Positions 58,801 through 64,000 of a stretch of 64,000 nucleotides of DNA are shown one piece after another. The translations under genes were made by a program, and so were the position numbers. The notes under the pieces were generated by a model, which saw only the letters and a program-made list of their open reading frames with translations, was not told where the DNA came from and did not search any database. How positions within the stretch are numbered: position 1 is the first letter of the stretch; the number at the start of each line of letters is the position of its first letter. The DNA is taken from assembly GCA_965233625.1 (NCBI GenBank), contig OZ247499.1, positions 7,130,001 to 7,194,000 of the forward strand, read 5' to 3'. The DNA is from G965233625 sp965233625 (GTDB lineage: Bacteria > Planctomycetota > Planctomycetia > Pirellulales > Pirellulaceae).

Positions 58801-59612
58801 ACGGGTCGTTCACATACGACCCGGCGTTCCAGTTTACCGGTACGGTGACTTTTAGTTTCAGAGTGAGTGATGGCGCCGACAACTCGGCCGTGCACACCGT
58901 GCAGCTTGTGATAGAGCCCGCCGTGGCGCCCCCGCCTCCGCCGACAACGCCTGTTGACCCCGTCGAACCCGATCCAGAGACACCAGAAGACACCACGGAT
59001 GACAGCAGCAACGAGACGGATGATTCGTCAGCGGATGAAGATGAAAGTGCCGGGGACGAATCCGTCGACCAGCCGCTTGCCGGCGTTCGAGGGGAACGCG
59101 GTGGCACAGGATTCTTTTCCATTGGAGAGGAACAACCCTCCCTGAACGAGACGAGCGATTCATTGGAGACAGTTCAGGTAGCGTTGCTAGACAACAGAAA
59201 TTCTGGCGGCGATCGCACTTCACCAACGGCGCTTCGTGCTGGCGGCGGGTACCGGGATTCCGGCGTCGGTGAGTTCACGGTTGACGGCCTCGACGACTAT
59301 CAGCGCGCGCAAGAAGCCATGACGCAGCCTGAGTTCCAGAAGAAACTCGACTCGATGCGCGATGAGGTCTTCCTGACACGGAATGTTTCGTTGGGAACAG
59401 CCACCGCGGTGACGTCTGTCGCGTCGATTGGCTACCTGATCTGGACGGTGCGTGGCGGCTACCTGCTAGCAAGCATGGTGTCAGCACTTCCAGCCTGGCG
59501 CATGATCGACCCGGTGGCGGTGCTTAACGATATTGGACCGGCAATGAAGGCTGGTGAAAATGAAGAGAGTCTGCAATCCATGGTGAAGGAGCACGCAGGG
59601 GAAGACGGGTAA
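49827..59612 (+). CDS. Giant surface protein: LEPR-XLL-like, DUF4347, LamG, C-type lectin and cadherin repeats
   Basis: The 3261-aa protein has an arginine-rich start, then DISALEARVMMSAAPLP (about residues 45-60), a variant of the LEPRxLLSA motif of giant planctomycete and proteobacterial proteins. DUF4347 (about 150-328) includes IHIVSHGSDGQVQLG and LLLYGCDLAG. Four LamG/concanavalin-like domains lie near 331-541, 551-733, 1140-1350 and 1635-1850. A C-type-lectin-like domain (about 800-970) has YELWLGATDQTVEGEHRW and WNEE. Cadherin and VCBS-like modules recur, with five near-identical 103-residue copies (2163-2677). A Pro/Asp/Glu/Ser-rich linker (about 3032-3085) precedes a C-terminal hydrophobic segment (SIGYLIWTVRGGYLLASMVS) and SALPAWRMIDPVAVL, an anchor seen in related adhesins. 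The start is a GTG with a weak ribosome binding site. It is probably an exported adhesin or cell-surface organiser. Confidence 0.93.
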   Translation: MTLRQIDLSVRRRTVQRTISRQYRSDVRFLLKRNSPTATSPPGPDISALEARVMMSAAPLPADVAIVEPETNDAAPVDAGNQEADAAGDGDFIFSDSEFAASTSEENTNDAGSDEFIYSDDTANLTTAQPELDVHQVTVTAPVLPADFGEIDSKADLRQELVFVDAGIEDLNQLLKDLWANDDPTREIEVVLISSGSDGLQTITSTLAARSGLDAIHIVSHGSDGQVQLGNTALTSENFGLYQEQIAAWGNSLNTGAELLLYGCDLAGTATGRDLINAIGAACNCDVAASNDLTGAAELGGDWDLEYSTGEIETSIAFSSALQVSWQGTLDITSNLVAHYEFEENSGGTAGDSTANNNDGSLTNAPVWDGDAAVGDYALDFAQDAGSNAFVTVADDASFDFSGDFSVAFWYNASSPPGGNAGIVGQYTAGNGFAVYATSDGNLQFLVEGGSGSVNNQYAGGFISDGDWHHVVAVRSGDNFQMYVDGVSNTATTSAIGSPNSTEALFIGGGSTSDYEGKLDDVRIYTRAVSTSDVGELMTLTLDPLMLDATSSANGGLNINDDGGNDIYLVADDSPFSGQAATTIEVEFSSDSPATDVTTLFSYADPTNQDELFLGVDAGGELFFRTSEDGGAGYGSITHAPQLFDGETHTVAVTWENATGILKFYVDGEELGIGRNSYQTGATIDAGGAVVIGQRQGAPESSFDTNDTFSGTIYNVRVFDHVRTDEQLAASYQSDLPFDENGMLAQWVFDNLSTGGVVTETVSGNNLTLKHTSEGGFSSSEAELTFTLNENALDGAFVGVVTGVDAEREAQIAALLDADPDLVYSAETGKFYKAVSSSVDWNVASTSALGTTLNGVNGQLAAIRSATEQQIAGDIVASAGYELWLGATDQTVEGEHRWTQDGADADQFWSGDETGESVDGAYSNWLAGRPDNSGGNQNYVFIRTDGFWNEEILSYSTGGYLVEWDADEVLDATDALTYSISSQSLAGAFEIDADSGEIRVADGSLLDADTLATHVITVRTTDVDSNTYDQAFSVSLNNLADANQTVPGPQSVNEDTVLTFTGANAVSVSDSIAGTDAPMQVTLSVNNGVLNLSTLTGITIVDGADGSSLMTFNGDESAINAALDGLTFTPVSNYNGSVSLKMTTSLEADQEGFYNFEGGNANDQNAGTSHDGVFNGDAATTMDADRGEVLTLDGAGDFVQINSTFGSPSSVTIGGWVNFTGTGRQEFISLDDRFHIALDDGGNGVKGSFQTGPGTFNDLESNVYLADTGWRHVAYTYDDAAATHSLYIDGELVASESVVNPIDWAGATTTYIGQHPGGINYLNGSVDDARIFSRALSANEIAAMAGEQFEVTGDVAITVNAVNDQPVFNNLDGNPTFVEGGPAVVLDQDVTFFDIDIDRGEDVYTNIDLTLSRNGGANAEDVFSATGNLIFQGNNDLELSGVVVGTVVSNSGGTLNLRFNGAANEANVNEVLQSIAYSNSSDTPPASVTIDWSMEDSNGTAQGSGGNLFATGSTTVNIVDSPENAVITVPIGQAVNEDTVLTFSSAGGNAITVDSGSGFDPVVTTTLSVGNGTLTLSGVTGITFLDGTSNGGATLTIAGTQTDINNALDGLQYQGGLNYNGSDTLTVTTGTHAAIEANLHARYEFLNGSLEDETANGYDGAASGDPALTSDAERGDVLTFDGNDRVDVANSVSTLGDQVTIAAWVNLDAGQQDNIFLSIGDEFYVILDNSNPSLSMGLHVNGFTTNSLSSTHNIAGEGWNHVAATFNDVTKETHLYLNGELVRMSTFAFSDVDWSMADSPNITIGSLSDGSNAFTGSLDDVRVYNSELSESDIVAVMGDNGFDTENVSVTVNAVNDTPGVAGPGSAYNVNERTNLPIEGTGFTVSDIDAASGVATATFEVGEGTITIVEGDSGITITGGNGSDTVTFTGTVAEIDALLRGSSTGTITYYNGSFTPSASTTITLTVNDGGNTGSDPGLTADAASEEDAASQTININALNSEPVIASLGGDTLSYTEGDGQQAIDQAAGAVVTDIDSSDFDTGTLTVSFNAGSDSAEDVLSVINTGMGASQIGVSGSNVTYEGVTIGAFTGGASGVDLVVTLNANANADAVSALIRNISYENTDTTNPTTTDRTVRFVLTDGDGGVSTNYDTTIEVASNNQAPLVSLANTTTTISEDTDTSSAIKVADIVISDDGEGVNSLSLSGADAALFEIVGTELRLVAGASLDFETNSTLDVTVQVDDAAVGGSPDDTAPLAITVTDANEAPTVSLANTTTTIAEDTDTSSAIKVADIVVNDDALGTNTLSLTGADAALFEIVGTELRLVAGASLDFETNSTLDVTVQVDDAAVGGSPDDTAPLAITVTDANEAPTVSLANTTTTISEDTDTSSAIKVADIVVNDDALGTNTLSLTGADAALFEIVGTELRLVAGASLDFETNSTLDVTVQVDDAAVGGSPDDTAPLAITVTDANEAPTVSLANTTTTIAENTDTSSAIKVADIVVNDDALGTNTLSLTGADAALFEIVGTELRLVAGASLDFETNSTLDVTVQVDDAAVGGSPDDTAPLAITVTDANEAPTVSLANTTTTISEDTDTSSAIKVADIVVNDDTLGTNTLSLTGADAALFEIVGTELRLVAGASLDFETNNTLDVTVQVDDAAVGGSPDDTAPLAISVTNVNEAPVNSTPGAQVVAEDGSLTFSSADGTAITVSDVDASSLQVTLTAANGRLTLGGTTGLTFGVGDGSDDATIEFTGTKADINTALEGLIFAPDGDYNGAASLQIVTSDLGASGTGGVLTDSDTIAINVTAQNDAPQLAAPAADSTPEDTTLVFSTAGGNAISVSDVDAAGSPLTLNLSVANGALTLASIAGLTFSGGDGSADAAMSFTGDAASINAALDGLMFTPSQDFHGNVALNMMLSDNGNTGAGGTLMAAGSVSVTVTPVNDAPTGQSSSFTGSQNQTLSASVPGVLTGASDVDGDALTAVLVSAPSSGSLSLNADGSFTYDPAFQFTGTVTFSFRVSDGADNSAVHTVQLVIEPAVAPPPPPTTPVDPVEPDPETPEDTTDDSSNETDDSSADEDESAGDESVDQPLAGVRGERGGTGFFSIGEEQPSLNETSDSLETVQVALLDNRNSGGDRTSPTALRAGGGYRDSGVGEFTVDGLDDYQRAQEAMTQPEFQKKLDSMRDEVFLTRNVSLGTATAVTSVASIGYLIWTVRGGYLLASMVSALPAWRMIDPVAVLNDIGPAMKAGENEESLQSMVKEHAGEDG
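56313..57857 (+). repeat. Five tandem 309-bp cadherin-like coding repeats
   Basis: Copies begin at 56313, 56622, 56931, 57240 and 57549, exactly 309 bp (103 codons) apart. Each starts with VSLANTTTTI and includes ISEDTDTSSAIKVADIVV, LTGADAALFEIVGTELRL and LDFETNSTLDVTVQVDDAA. The first copy differs most (ISDDGEGVNSLSLSG). The last four are nearly identical in protein and close in DNA, with mainly synonymous differences, so recent amplification or gene conversion is likely. Confidence 0.95.
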
Positions 59613-59738
59613 TCCTGCAATCCGCGGCGGCAATTAGCCAGCATTGACAGTTCCAATTCGTTTCGCGTACAAACCGCTGCCGTCTTTTGGAGCTTGAGCC
59701 AATCTTGGCGGTTTTGTGGAAATTTCCTGGCGAATCCG

Positions 59739-62312
59739 ATGACAGCCGAAGAAGAAATTCCAGAACCACCTGAAGATATACCTGCCCAGCCGGGAATCGT
59801 TTCCAGGCTGTGGAAAGCGGTGCGTCGCGCGCCGCATGCTTTGCTCGACCAGTTTTACGAGCGGCCCTATGCTTCGTCTATCTGGTCGGCTTCCACCATC
59901 GCCGTGTTTGGCGGATTTATATGTGTTTATCTGGCGGTGGCGATCGAGCGGCCTTCTGATCCAACGCCGCTGGAATCTGCATTCGCCGCGCTGGACGAAG
60001 GAGACATGGCGCTTGCATCGGAGCTTGGGCACAACCTTCTGCAAACACCTGGCAGCGACGAAGAATTACGTTCAGCAGCTTCATTCATCCTCGGCGCAGT
60101 GACGATGCACGACGCTGAAGCGGCCCTGGCGCCCAGTGCCAGCCGGAAGTTCAGCCTGCTGGCGGCGCGATACCTGGAAGAGTCGCGGTATCTAGGGTTT
60201 CCGTCGGGCAGGCAACACACCGGTTACTTCCTGTACGGCAAGTCGCTTCACGACGCGGGCCGTTATGCGCAGAGTCTGGCGCCGCTGACCGAAGCACTTT
60301 TGCATAATCCCGGTAAAGAAACCGAGATCGCTTGGCTGCTGGCTGGCTCGTACTTTCGCGATCGTCCAGCACAGACCGCGCCCGCACTTAAATTCGTTGA
60401 GCAATATCTGAAGGACAGTTCGCTTTCCCCCAAAGAACGCACAGAGGGGCTGATTCTTAAGGCCGAAATTCATCTGACCGACAACGACCTGGAGGCATGC
60501 CGGAAAACGCTCGACCAGATTGCAACCGACGAATTCCTGCAGGCTGAGAAGCTGATAGTCGGCGCCCGTCTGCTGCTTGCCGAAGCTAAAGCGGCGGAAA
60601 ACAGCGGAACGGACGCGAAGGACGCAGAACTCGACGAAGCTGCGACGAAGCTATCTGCTGCGATTACCACCGAAGGCGCATCCGGCGACGCAGTTGCGAA
60701 CGCCAGTTTTCTTCTCGGCGTTGTCAACCGGCAACGTGGCGACGCGCAGGCCGCGGAGCAACAGTTCCGCCGCACCCGGCAGAACAATTATGGGAAGCCT
60801 GCCGCATTTGCCGCCGGGTTGCAGGAAGCCGCCGCACAGCTTTCGCAAGGACATGATGAACCGGCGCTAAAGACACTGCTCGCTGTCTTTGCCGAAGCAA
60901 CTGAGGCTGACCTCTATGACAACGAGTGGATTCCACTGGACGAACTACGTCAGCAGATCAAACTCGCCCACGCCAGCATGCTTTCCCGCGGTAGCTTTGC
61001 CGAAGCGTTGCGGCTTATCGATGGCATTGAACAGTTGTTTGCTCCAGACGAGATCGTCGCCTTGAAGGCTGCCACACAGGCACAGTGGGGGCAGCGACTG
61101 TTAGCTTCGCCCGGTGAACAGAATGGCGTTTCACCACAGGAATCCGCGCGAGCCCGCGAAGATGCGATCACCGAGGGACGCATGCACATGCGTAAGGCAG
61201 GCAACTATTACGCAGAACTTGCGGCGCTGCGGCCCGCATCGCGCGAATACTACGATTTTTTGTGGGATAGTTCGCAGGCCTATATGGAGGGCCACGACTT
61301 TAAAAACGCCTCGAAGCAGTTAGACGCTTACCTGCTGGATCAGAAGGTGTCCGGTCGTCCTCGCGGTTTAGTGGCATTGGGTCAGGTGCGGATCGCTATG
61401 AACGATATCGACGCCGCGATTGCCGTGCTGGACGAATGTATTGATCTGCATCCCAGGCATCCACTTTCGTATCAGGCGCGGCTGCTGGCTGCCGGGGCGA
61501 TGCTTGAGAAGAATCAGATCGCCGAAGCGCGGGAATTGCTGGATCAGAACATGCATCAGGGCGCATTGACGCCGCGGTCGCTGGAGTGGCGTGACTCGCT
61601 GTTTAAGCTTGGCGAAGTTTATTTCCGTGAAGGCTCCAACCTGGAAGCCAACAGCCGACAGCAGGGCATCGATTCCGGGGATGAAGATGCCGTCGAAGCC
61701 GCGCTGGTGACGCTTCAACTGGCTCAGAAGAAATTCCACAGCGCAGCACAGACTTGCGACGAGGCAATCCGCCGTTATCCCGAGGCGCCACAGGCGCTCC
61801 GCGCGCAATATCTGATGGCTGAGGCGCATCGTCACGCAGCCCGCTATCCGCGCAAGCGGCTACCACGGGTTACGGTGGCAACGACGCGTACGGAATTACG
61901 CCGGCAACTGGAGGAAGATCTGCAAATCGCAGCCAGTGTTTATGATGCTGTGCTGCAGAAGCTGGCCTTCGCACGCGACGATAGTAACGGTCAGAGTATC
62001 CAGGCGGCGATTCTGCGAAACAGTTATTTCGGCAAGGCTGATGCTTTGTTTGATCTGGAAAGATACGAAGACGCGATCGCCGCCTATTCGTCCGCCACCA
62101 GCAAATATCACGACCAGCCGGTTGCGATCGAAGCTTTTTCGCAGATTGCCCGCTGCTACCGCGAGCTAGACCGTCACGCAGAAGCGCGGGGCACGTTAGA
62201 GCAGGCAAAGGTGGTGTTAAAACGCATTCCACCAGAAGTAGATTTCACAACCACGACGCGATACGACCGCGATCAGTGGAGCAGTTTCCTTGAATGGATG
62301 ACAAGCCAGTAG
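59739..62312 (+). CDS. Membrane-anchored TPR protein
   Basis: The 857-aa product starts with an acidic, proline-containing segment (MTAEEEIPEPPEDIPAQPGI), then a membrane helix (about residues 55-75, WSASTIAVFGGFICVYLAVAI), so the bulk is outside the cytoplasm. The rest is helical with TPR-like pairs such as AFAALDEGDMALASELGHNL, LLGVVNRQRGDAQAAEQQFR, MNDIDAAIAVLDECIDLHPR and ALFDLERYEDAIAAYSSATS. The open frame continues upstream to a TTG at 59694, but GGAG is too close to that codon. The gene lies 126 bp after the giant surface protein on the same strand and may help its export or anchoring; that is inference. A sensor cluster follows. Confidence 0.8.
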   Translation: MTAEEEIPEPPEDIPAQPGIVSRLWKAVRRAPHALLDQFYERPYASSIWSASTIAVFGGFICVYLAVAIERPSDPTPLESAFAALDEGDMALASELGHNLLQTPGSDEELRSAASFILGAVTMHDAEAALAPSASRKFSLLAARYLEESRYLGFPSGRQHTGYFLYGKSLHDAGRYAQSLAPLTEALLHNPGKETEIAWLLAGSYFRDRPAQTAPALKFVEQYLKDSSLSPKERTEGLILKAEIHLTDNDLEACRKTLDQIATDEFLQAEKLIVGARLLLAEAKAAENSGTDAKDAELDEAATKLSAAITTEGASGDAVANASFLLGVVNRQRGDAQAAEQQFRRTRQNNYGKPAAFAAGLQEAAAQLSQGHDEPALKTLLAVFAEATEADLYDNEWIPLDELRQQIKLAHASMLSRGSFAEALRLIDGIEQLFAPDEIVALKAATQAQWGQRLLASPGEQNGVSPQESARAREDAITEGRMHMRKAGNYYAELAALRPASREYYDFLWDSSQAYMEGHDFKNASKQLDAYLLDQKVSGRPRGLVALGQVRIAMNDIDAAIAVLDECIDLHPRHPLSYQARLLAAGAMLEKNQIAEARELLDQNMHQGALTPRSLEWRDSLFKLGEVYFREGSNLEANSRQQGIDSGDEDAVEAALVTLQLAQKKFHSAAQTCDEAIRRYPEAPQALRAQYLMAEAHRHAARYPRKRLPRVTVATTRTELRRQLEEDLQIAASVYDAVLQKLAFARDDSNGQSIQAAILRNSYFGKADALFDLERYEDAIAAYSSATSKYHDQPVAIEAFSQIARCYRELDRHAEARGTLEQAKVVLKRIPPEVDFTTTTRYDRDQWSSFLEWMTSQ

Positions 62313-62337
62313 TTGCAGGGCTTCGCACAGGAAAAGT

Positions 62338-62781
62338 ATGGATACTAATCTGCTCTCTCGTTTGATTACCGCTAAACACTCCGTGATTGTGGAGTTGCAG
62401 GCGATTGTGCACCAGCAGGTGGCAGCCGGTAACGATCCGTCCATGGCGCACTTAAACGCGGCCATGCATCGTAAAGACGCGCTGGTGGATGAGCTGCTAT
62501 CGCTCGAATCACAGCTAGACGCTTTCCGCACGCAAGATCCCGAAGCACGCGTGTGGGAGTCGCCGGAAGCACGCCAGCAATGTCGCCAGACCGAAGCGGA
62601 ATGCCGGCGGATGCTCGACGAGATTCTCGCGCACGAGCGACAGGCCGAAGCCACACTGATTCAACGGCGTAATGATACCTCGCATCAATTGCAGCAATCC
62701 AGCGCCGCCCGGCAGGCGCGCAACGCTTACCGCAATGCGGAGCAGCCGCGTGGGACGGGTTTCAATATGAGTTCTGGTTGA
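62338..62781 (+). CDS. Small helical protein, FlgN-like at low confidence
   Basis: This 147-aa protein, MDTNLLSRLITAKHSVIVEL, is predicted to be nearly all helix with heptad-like spacing (LVDELLSLESQLDAFR, RRMLDEILAHERQAEATLIQ) and a Gln/Arg/Asn-rich tail (QLQQSSAARQARNAYRNAEQ). The two-long-helix pattern and the tail ending near an AYRNA sequence are loosely like flagellar chaperone FlgN, but no diagnostic motif is visible. It starts 25 bp after the TPR gene and precedes a histidine kinase by about 20 bp, so it is part of a small cluster. Another helical protein is equally possible. Confidence 0.6.
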   Translation: MDTNLLSRLITAKHSVIVELQAIVHQQVAAGNDPSMAHLNAAMHRKDALVDELLSLESQLDAFRTQDPEARVWESPEARQQCRQTEAECRRMLDEILAHERQAEATLIQRRNDTSHQLQQSSAARQARNAYRNAEQPRGTGFNMSSG

Positions 62782-62847
62782 CGCGCAGAGCGATGTGATG
62801 CAATGACAAAACGTCTGGCAAGGATTGCTAACGTGGAGCAGAAAAAC

Positions 62848-63696
62848 ATGGATGTAAAAGCGGCATTAGCGCCAGGCGGTACGCGCATCAGCGAAAACGC
62901 GGACCTGCAAACGTTGGTCGAAGTCTGGCAGGATGGCGTCGATAAGCTGCTGGCAAGCCATCAGGTTCTGCGTGACGAAGTTCAACGTTTGAACGACGAG
63001 GTGGACGAGAAAAACCTGCTCTTGCAACGCAAGAACCGCCTGGCGGATCTTGGGCAGGTGACCGCCCACGTGGCGCACGAAGTCCGCAACAGCCTGGTGC
63101 CGCTGACGCTTTACCTTTCGCTGCTGCGGCGTGAATGCACGGGCGACGCCGGGAAGATGGAAATCATTGAACAGCTTGAGGCTGGTTTTACTGGTCTGGA
63201 AAGCACCGTGGGCGATCTGCTTTCTTTCTCGGCGGACCGTCAGCCAGAGTTCAAATCGTTTCCGGTAAAGCCGCTGCTGAGCGAAATTGTTTCTTCGCTT
63301 GCTCCGCAATTTGCAGCGCAGCAGATTGAAGTGTCAGTAATTTGCGACGACAACGCCGCACTACACGCCGATGAAGCGATGGTCCGCCGCGCTGTTTTGA
63401 ACCTGGTGCTGAACGCCGTGGATGTGATGCCTAACGGCGGATCGCTACTGTTAAATGCCGCCCCGTCGGAAGACGGCTTCTGTATCCGTGTGGCGGATAC
63501 CGGCGCGGGTATGACGGCGGAAACGGCCGCCGAAGTACTTGAGCCGTTCTTCACAACCAAGAGCACCGGCGCCGGTCTGGGGCTGGCGATTGTGAACCGG
63601 ACGATGCAGACACACGACGGCCAGGTGTTGATATCGAGCCAGCCGCAACAAGGGACAGAGTTCAGCCTCATCTTTCCAGGGCAGCCTTCGCATTAA
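62848..63696 (+). CDS. NtrB-type sensor histidine kinase, soluble
   Basis: The 282-aa kinase has an N-terminal coiled-coil (ASHQVLRDEVQRLNDEVDEK) with no membrane segment, then the H-box VTAHVAHEVRNSLVPLTLYL with the phosphorylated His, and an HATPase domain with the N-box NLVLNAVDVMP, G1 DTGAGM and G2 GAGLGLAIV. This resembles the cytoplasmic NtrB/FlrB group that pairs with sigma54 activators. The start at 62848 has GGAG about nine bases upstream; the ATG at 62803 would add 15 residues but has no ribosome binding site. The response regulator that follows begins 48 bp downstream and is probably its partner. Confidence 0.92.
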   Translation: MDVKAALAPGGTRISENADLQTLVEVWQDGVDKLLASHQVLRDEVQRLNDEVDEKNLLLQRKNRLADLGQVTAHVAHEVRNSLVPLTLYLSLLRRECTGDAGKMEIIEQLEAGFTGLESTVGDLLSFSADRQPEFKSFPVKPLLSEIVSSLAPQFAAQQIEVSVICDDNAALHADEAMVRRAVLNLVLNAVDVMPNGGSLLLNAAPSEDGFCIRVADTGAGMTAETAAEVLEPFFTTKSTGAGLGLAIVNRTMQTHDGQVLISSQPQQGTEFSLIFPGQPSH

Positions 63697-63743
63697 ACGC
63701 GGCGGAGCACGGAAACGAATTAGAAAGAAGGACGATTAACGTC

Positions 63744-64000
63744 ATGGTGAAACTTTCAGAAACAGAGCGTGCAACCGGTTCCGTGCTGGTGGTCGATGAT
63801 GACTGCGGCGTGCGGACTTCGATGTCGCTGGTGCTGCGCCGCGCCGGGCATCAGGTGGCTACGGTCGCCAGCGGGCAGGAGGGCTTGAATCAACTGTGCG
63901 ATGACGACGGTGGACTGGCGCCCGATGTGATTGTGACCGATCTCAACATGCCCGGTATGTCCGGGCTGCAGTTCATTGCCGCACTGCGTGAAAAACGCAT
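63744..64000 (+). CDS. Response regulator, cut by the right edge of the window
   Basis: The frame is open from an ATG at 63744, with AAGGA upstream, to the window end (85 complete codons). The REC domain is clear: VLVVDDDCGVRTS with the acidic pair, VIVTDLNMPGMSG with the phosphoacceptor Asp, and LQFIAALREKR. The output domain is outside the window. Its kinase lies just upstream; a sigma54-activator (NtrC/FlrC) form is expected for the NtrB-type partner, but cannot be shown from this fragment. Confidence 0.9.
   Translation, partial: MVKLSETERATGSVLVVDDDCGVRTSMSLVLRRAGHQVATVASGQEGLNQLCDDDGGLAPDVIVTDLNMPGMSGLQFIAALREKR

Noticed and set aside
1..64000. tRNA, rRNA, tmRNA and RNase P RNA genes
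   Set aside because: I looked for T-loop signatures and conserved core motifs by eye and found none; weakly conserved RNAs could still be missed.

Overview
The window reads as chromosomal DNA from a planctomycete. No rRNA or other species marker is present, but several families are characteristic of that phylum: a HYExAFE protein, a PVC-type membrane-bound dehydrogenase, an SHD1 (SLA1 homology) protein with Pro/Asp/Lys repeats, a TPR/ExbB/ExbD operon, two ECF sigma factors coupled to membrane sensors, and a 3261-residue DUF4347 / LamG / cadherin surface protein with a LEPR-XLL-like N-terminal motif. The sequence is moderately GC-rich, mostly coding, and starts and ends inside genes. I found no tRNA, rRNA or CRISPR array.

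Layout. 1-6.8 kb: a partial unknown gene, HYExAFE protein, a REC/HD-GYP response regulator, a short PVC-type dehydrogenase, a basic membrane protein, a VTT-domain membrane protein and a tiny exported protein. 7-12.7 kb: an ECF sigma factor followed by a 1647-aa alpha-2-macroglobulin whose N-terminus looks like a cytoplasmic anti-sigma domain; I consider this the most interesting locus. 12.8-19.1 kb: ABC-2 permease, GT2 glycosyltransferase, the repeat-rich SHD1 protein and an M28 peptidase with two PDZ domains. 19.2-22.6 kb: sulfate activation (cysD and a cysN-cysC fusion) behind a structured leader. 22.7-28.4 kb: housekeeping genes: prfB with its programmed frameshift, an FHA protein, GT4, dapA, rpmI, rplT and pheS.

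28.7-36.9 kb: one plus-strand operon of two TPR proteins, ExbB, two ExbD proteins and a putative zinc-metallopeptidase lipoprotein, probably a proton-motive-force-driven envelope machine. 36.9-40.5 kb: a minus-strand operon of ECF sigma, Cache-type receptor Ser/Thr kinase, an ExbD-like protein without the proton-carrying Asp, and a MoaD/ThiS-like protein. 40.6-45.5 kb: CDF metal transporter, PilZ protein, Wzz-like chain-length protein and a PL10-type pectate lyase. 45.5-47.4 kb: an intact IS110-family transposase with a structured upstream non-coding stretch (bridge-RNA candidate), with REP-like double hairpins on both sides. 47.4-49.7 kb: a sodium:solute symporter with a large insertion. 49.8-62.3 kb: the giant surface protein and a TPR membrane protein. 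62.3-64 kb: a small coiled-coil protein (FlgN-like at best), an NtrB-type histidine kinase and the start of a response regulator.

Taken together, the window is rich in envelope and surface functions under sigma-factor, kinase and cyclic-di-GMP-type control, mixed with core metabolism and translation genes. Starts were moved downstream of the longest open frame where a Shine-Dalgarno sequence, signal peptide or family alignment argued for it; each case is noted.
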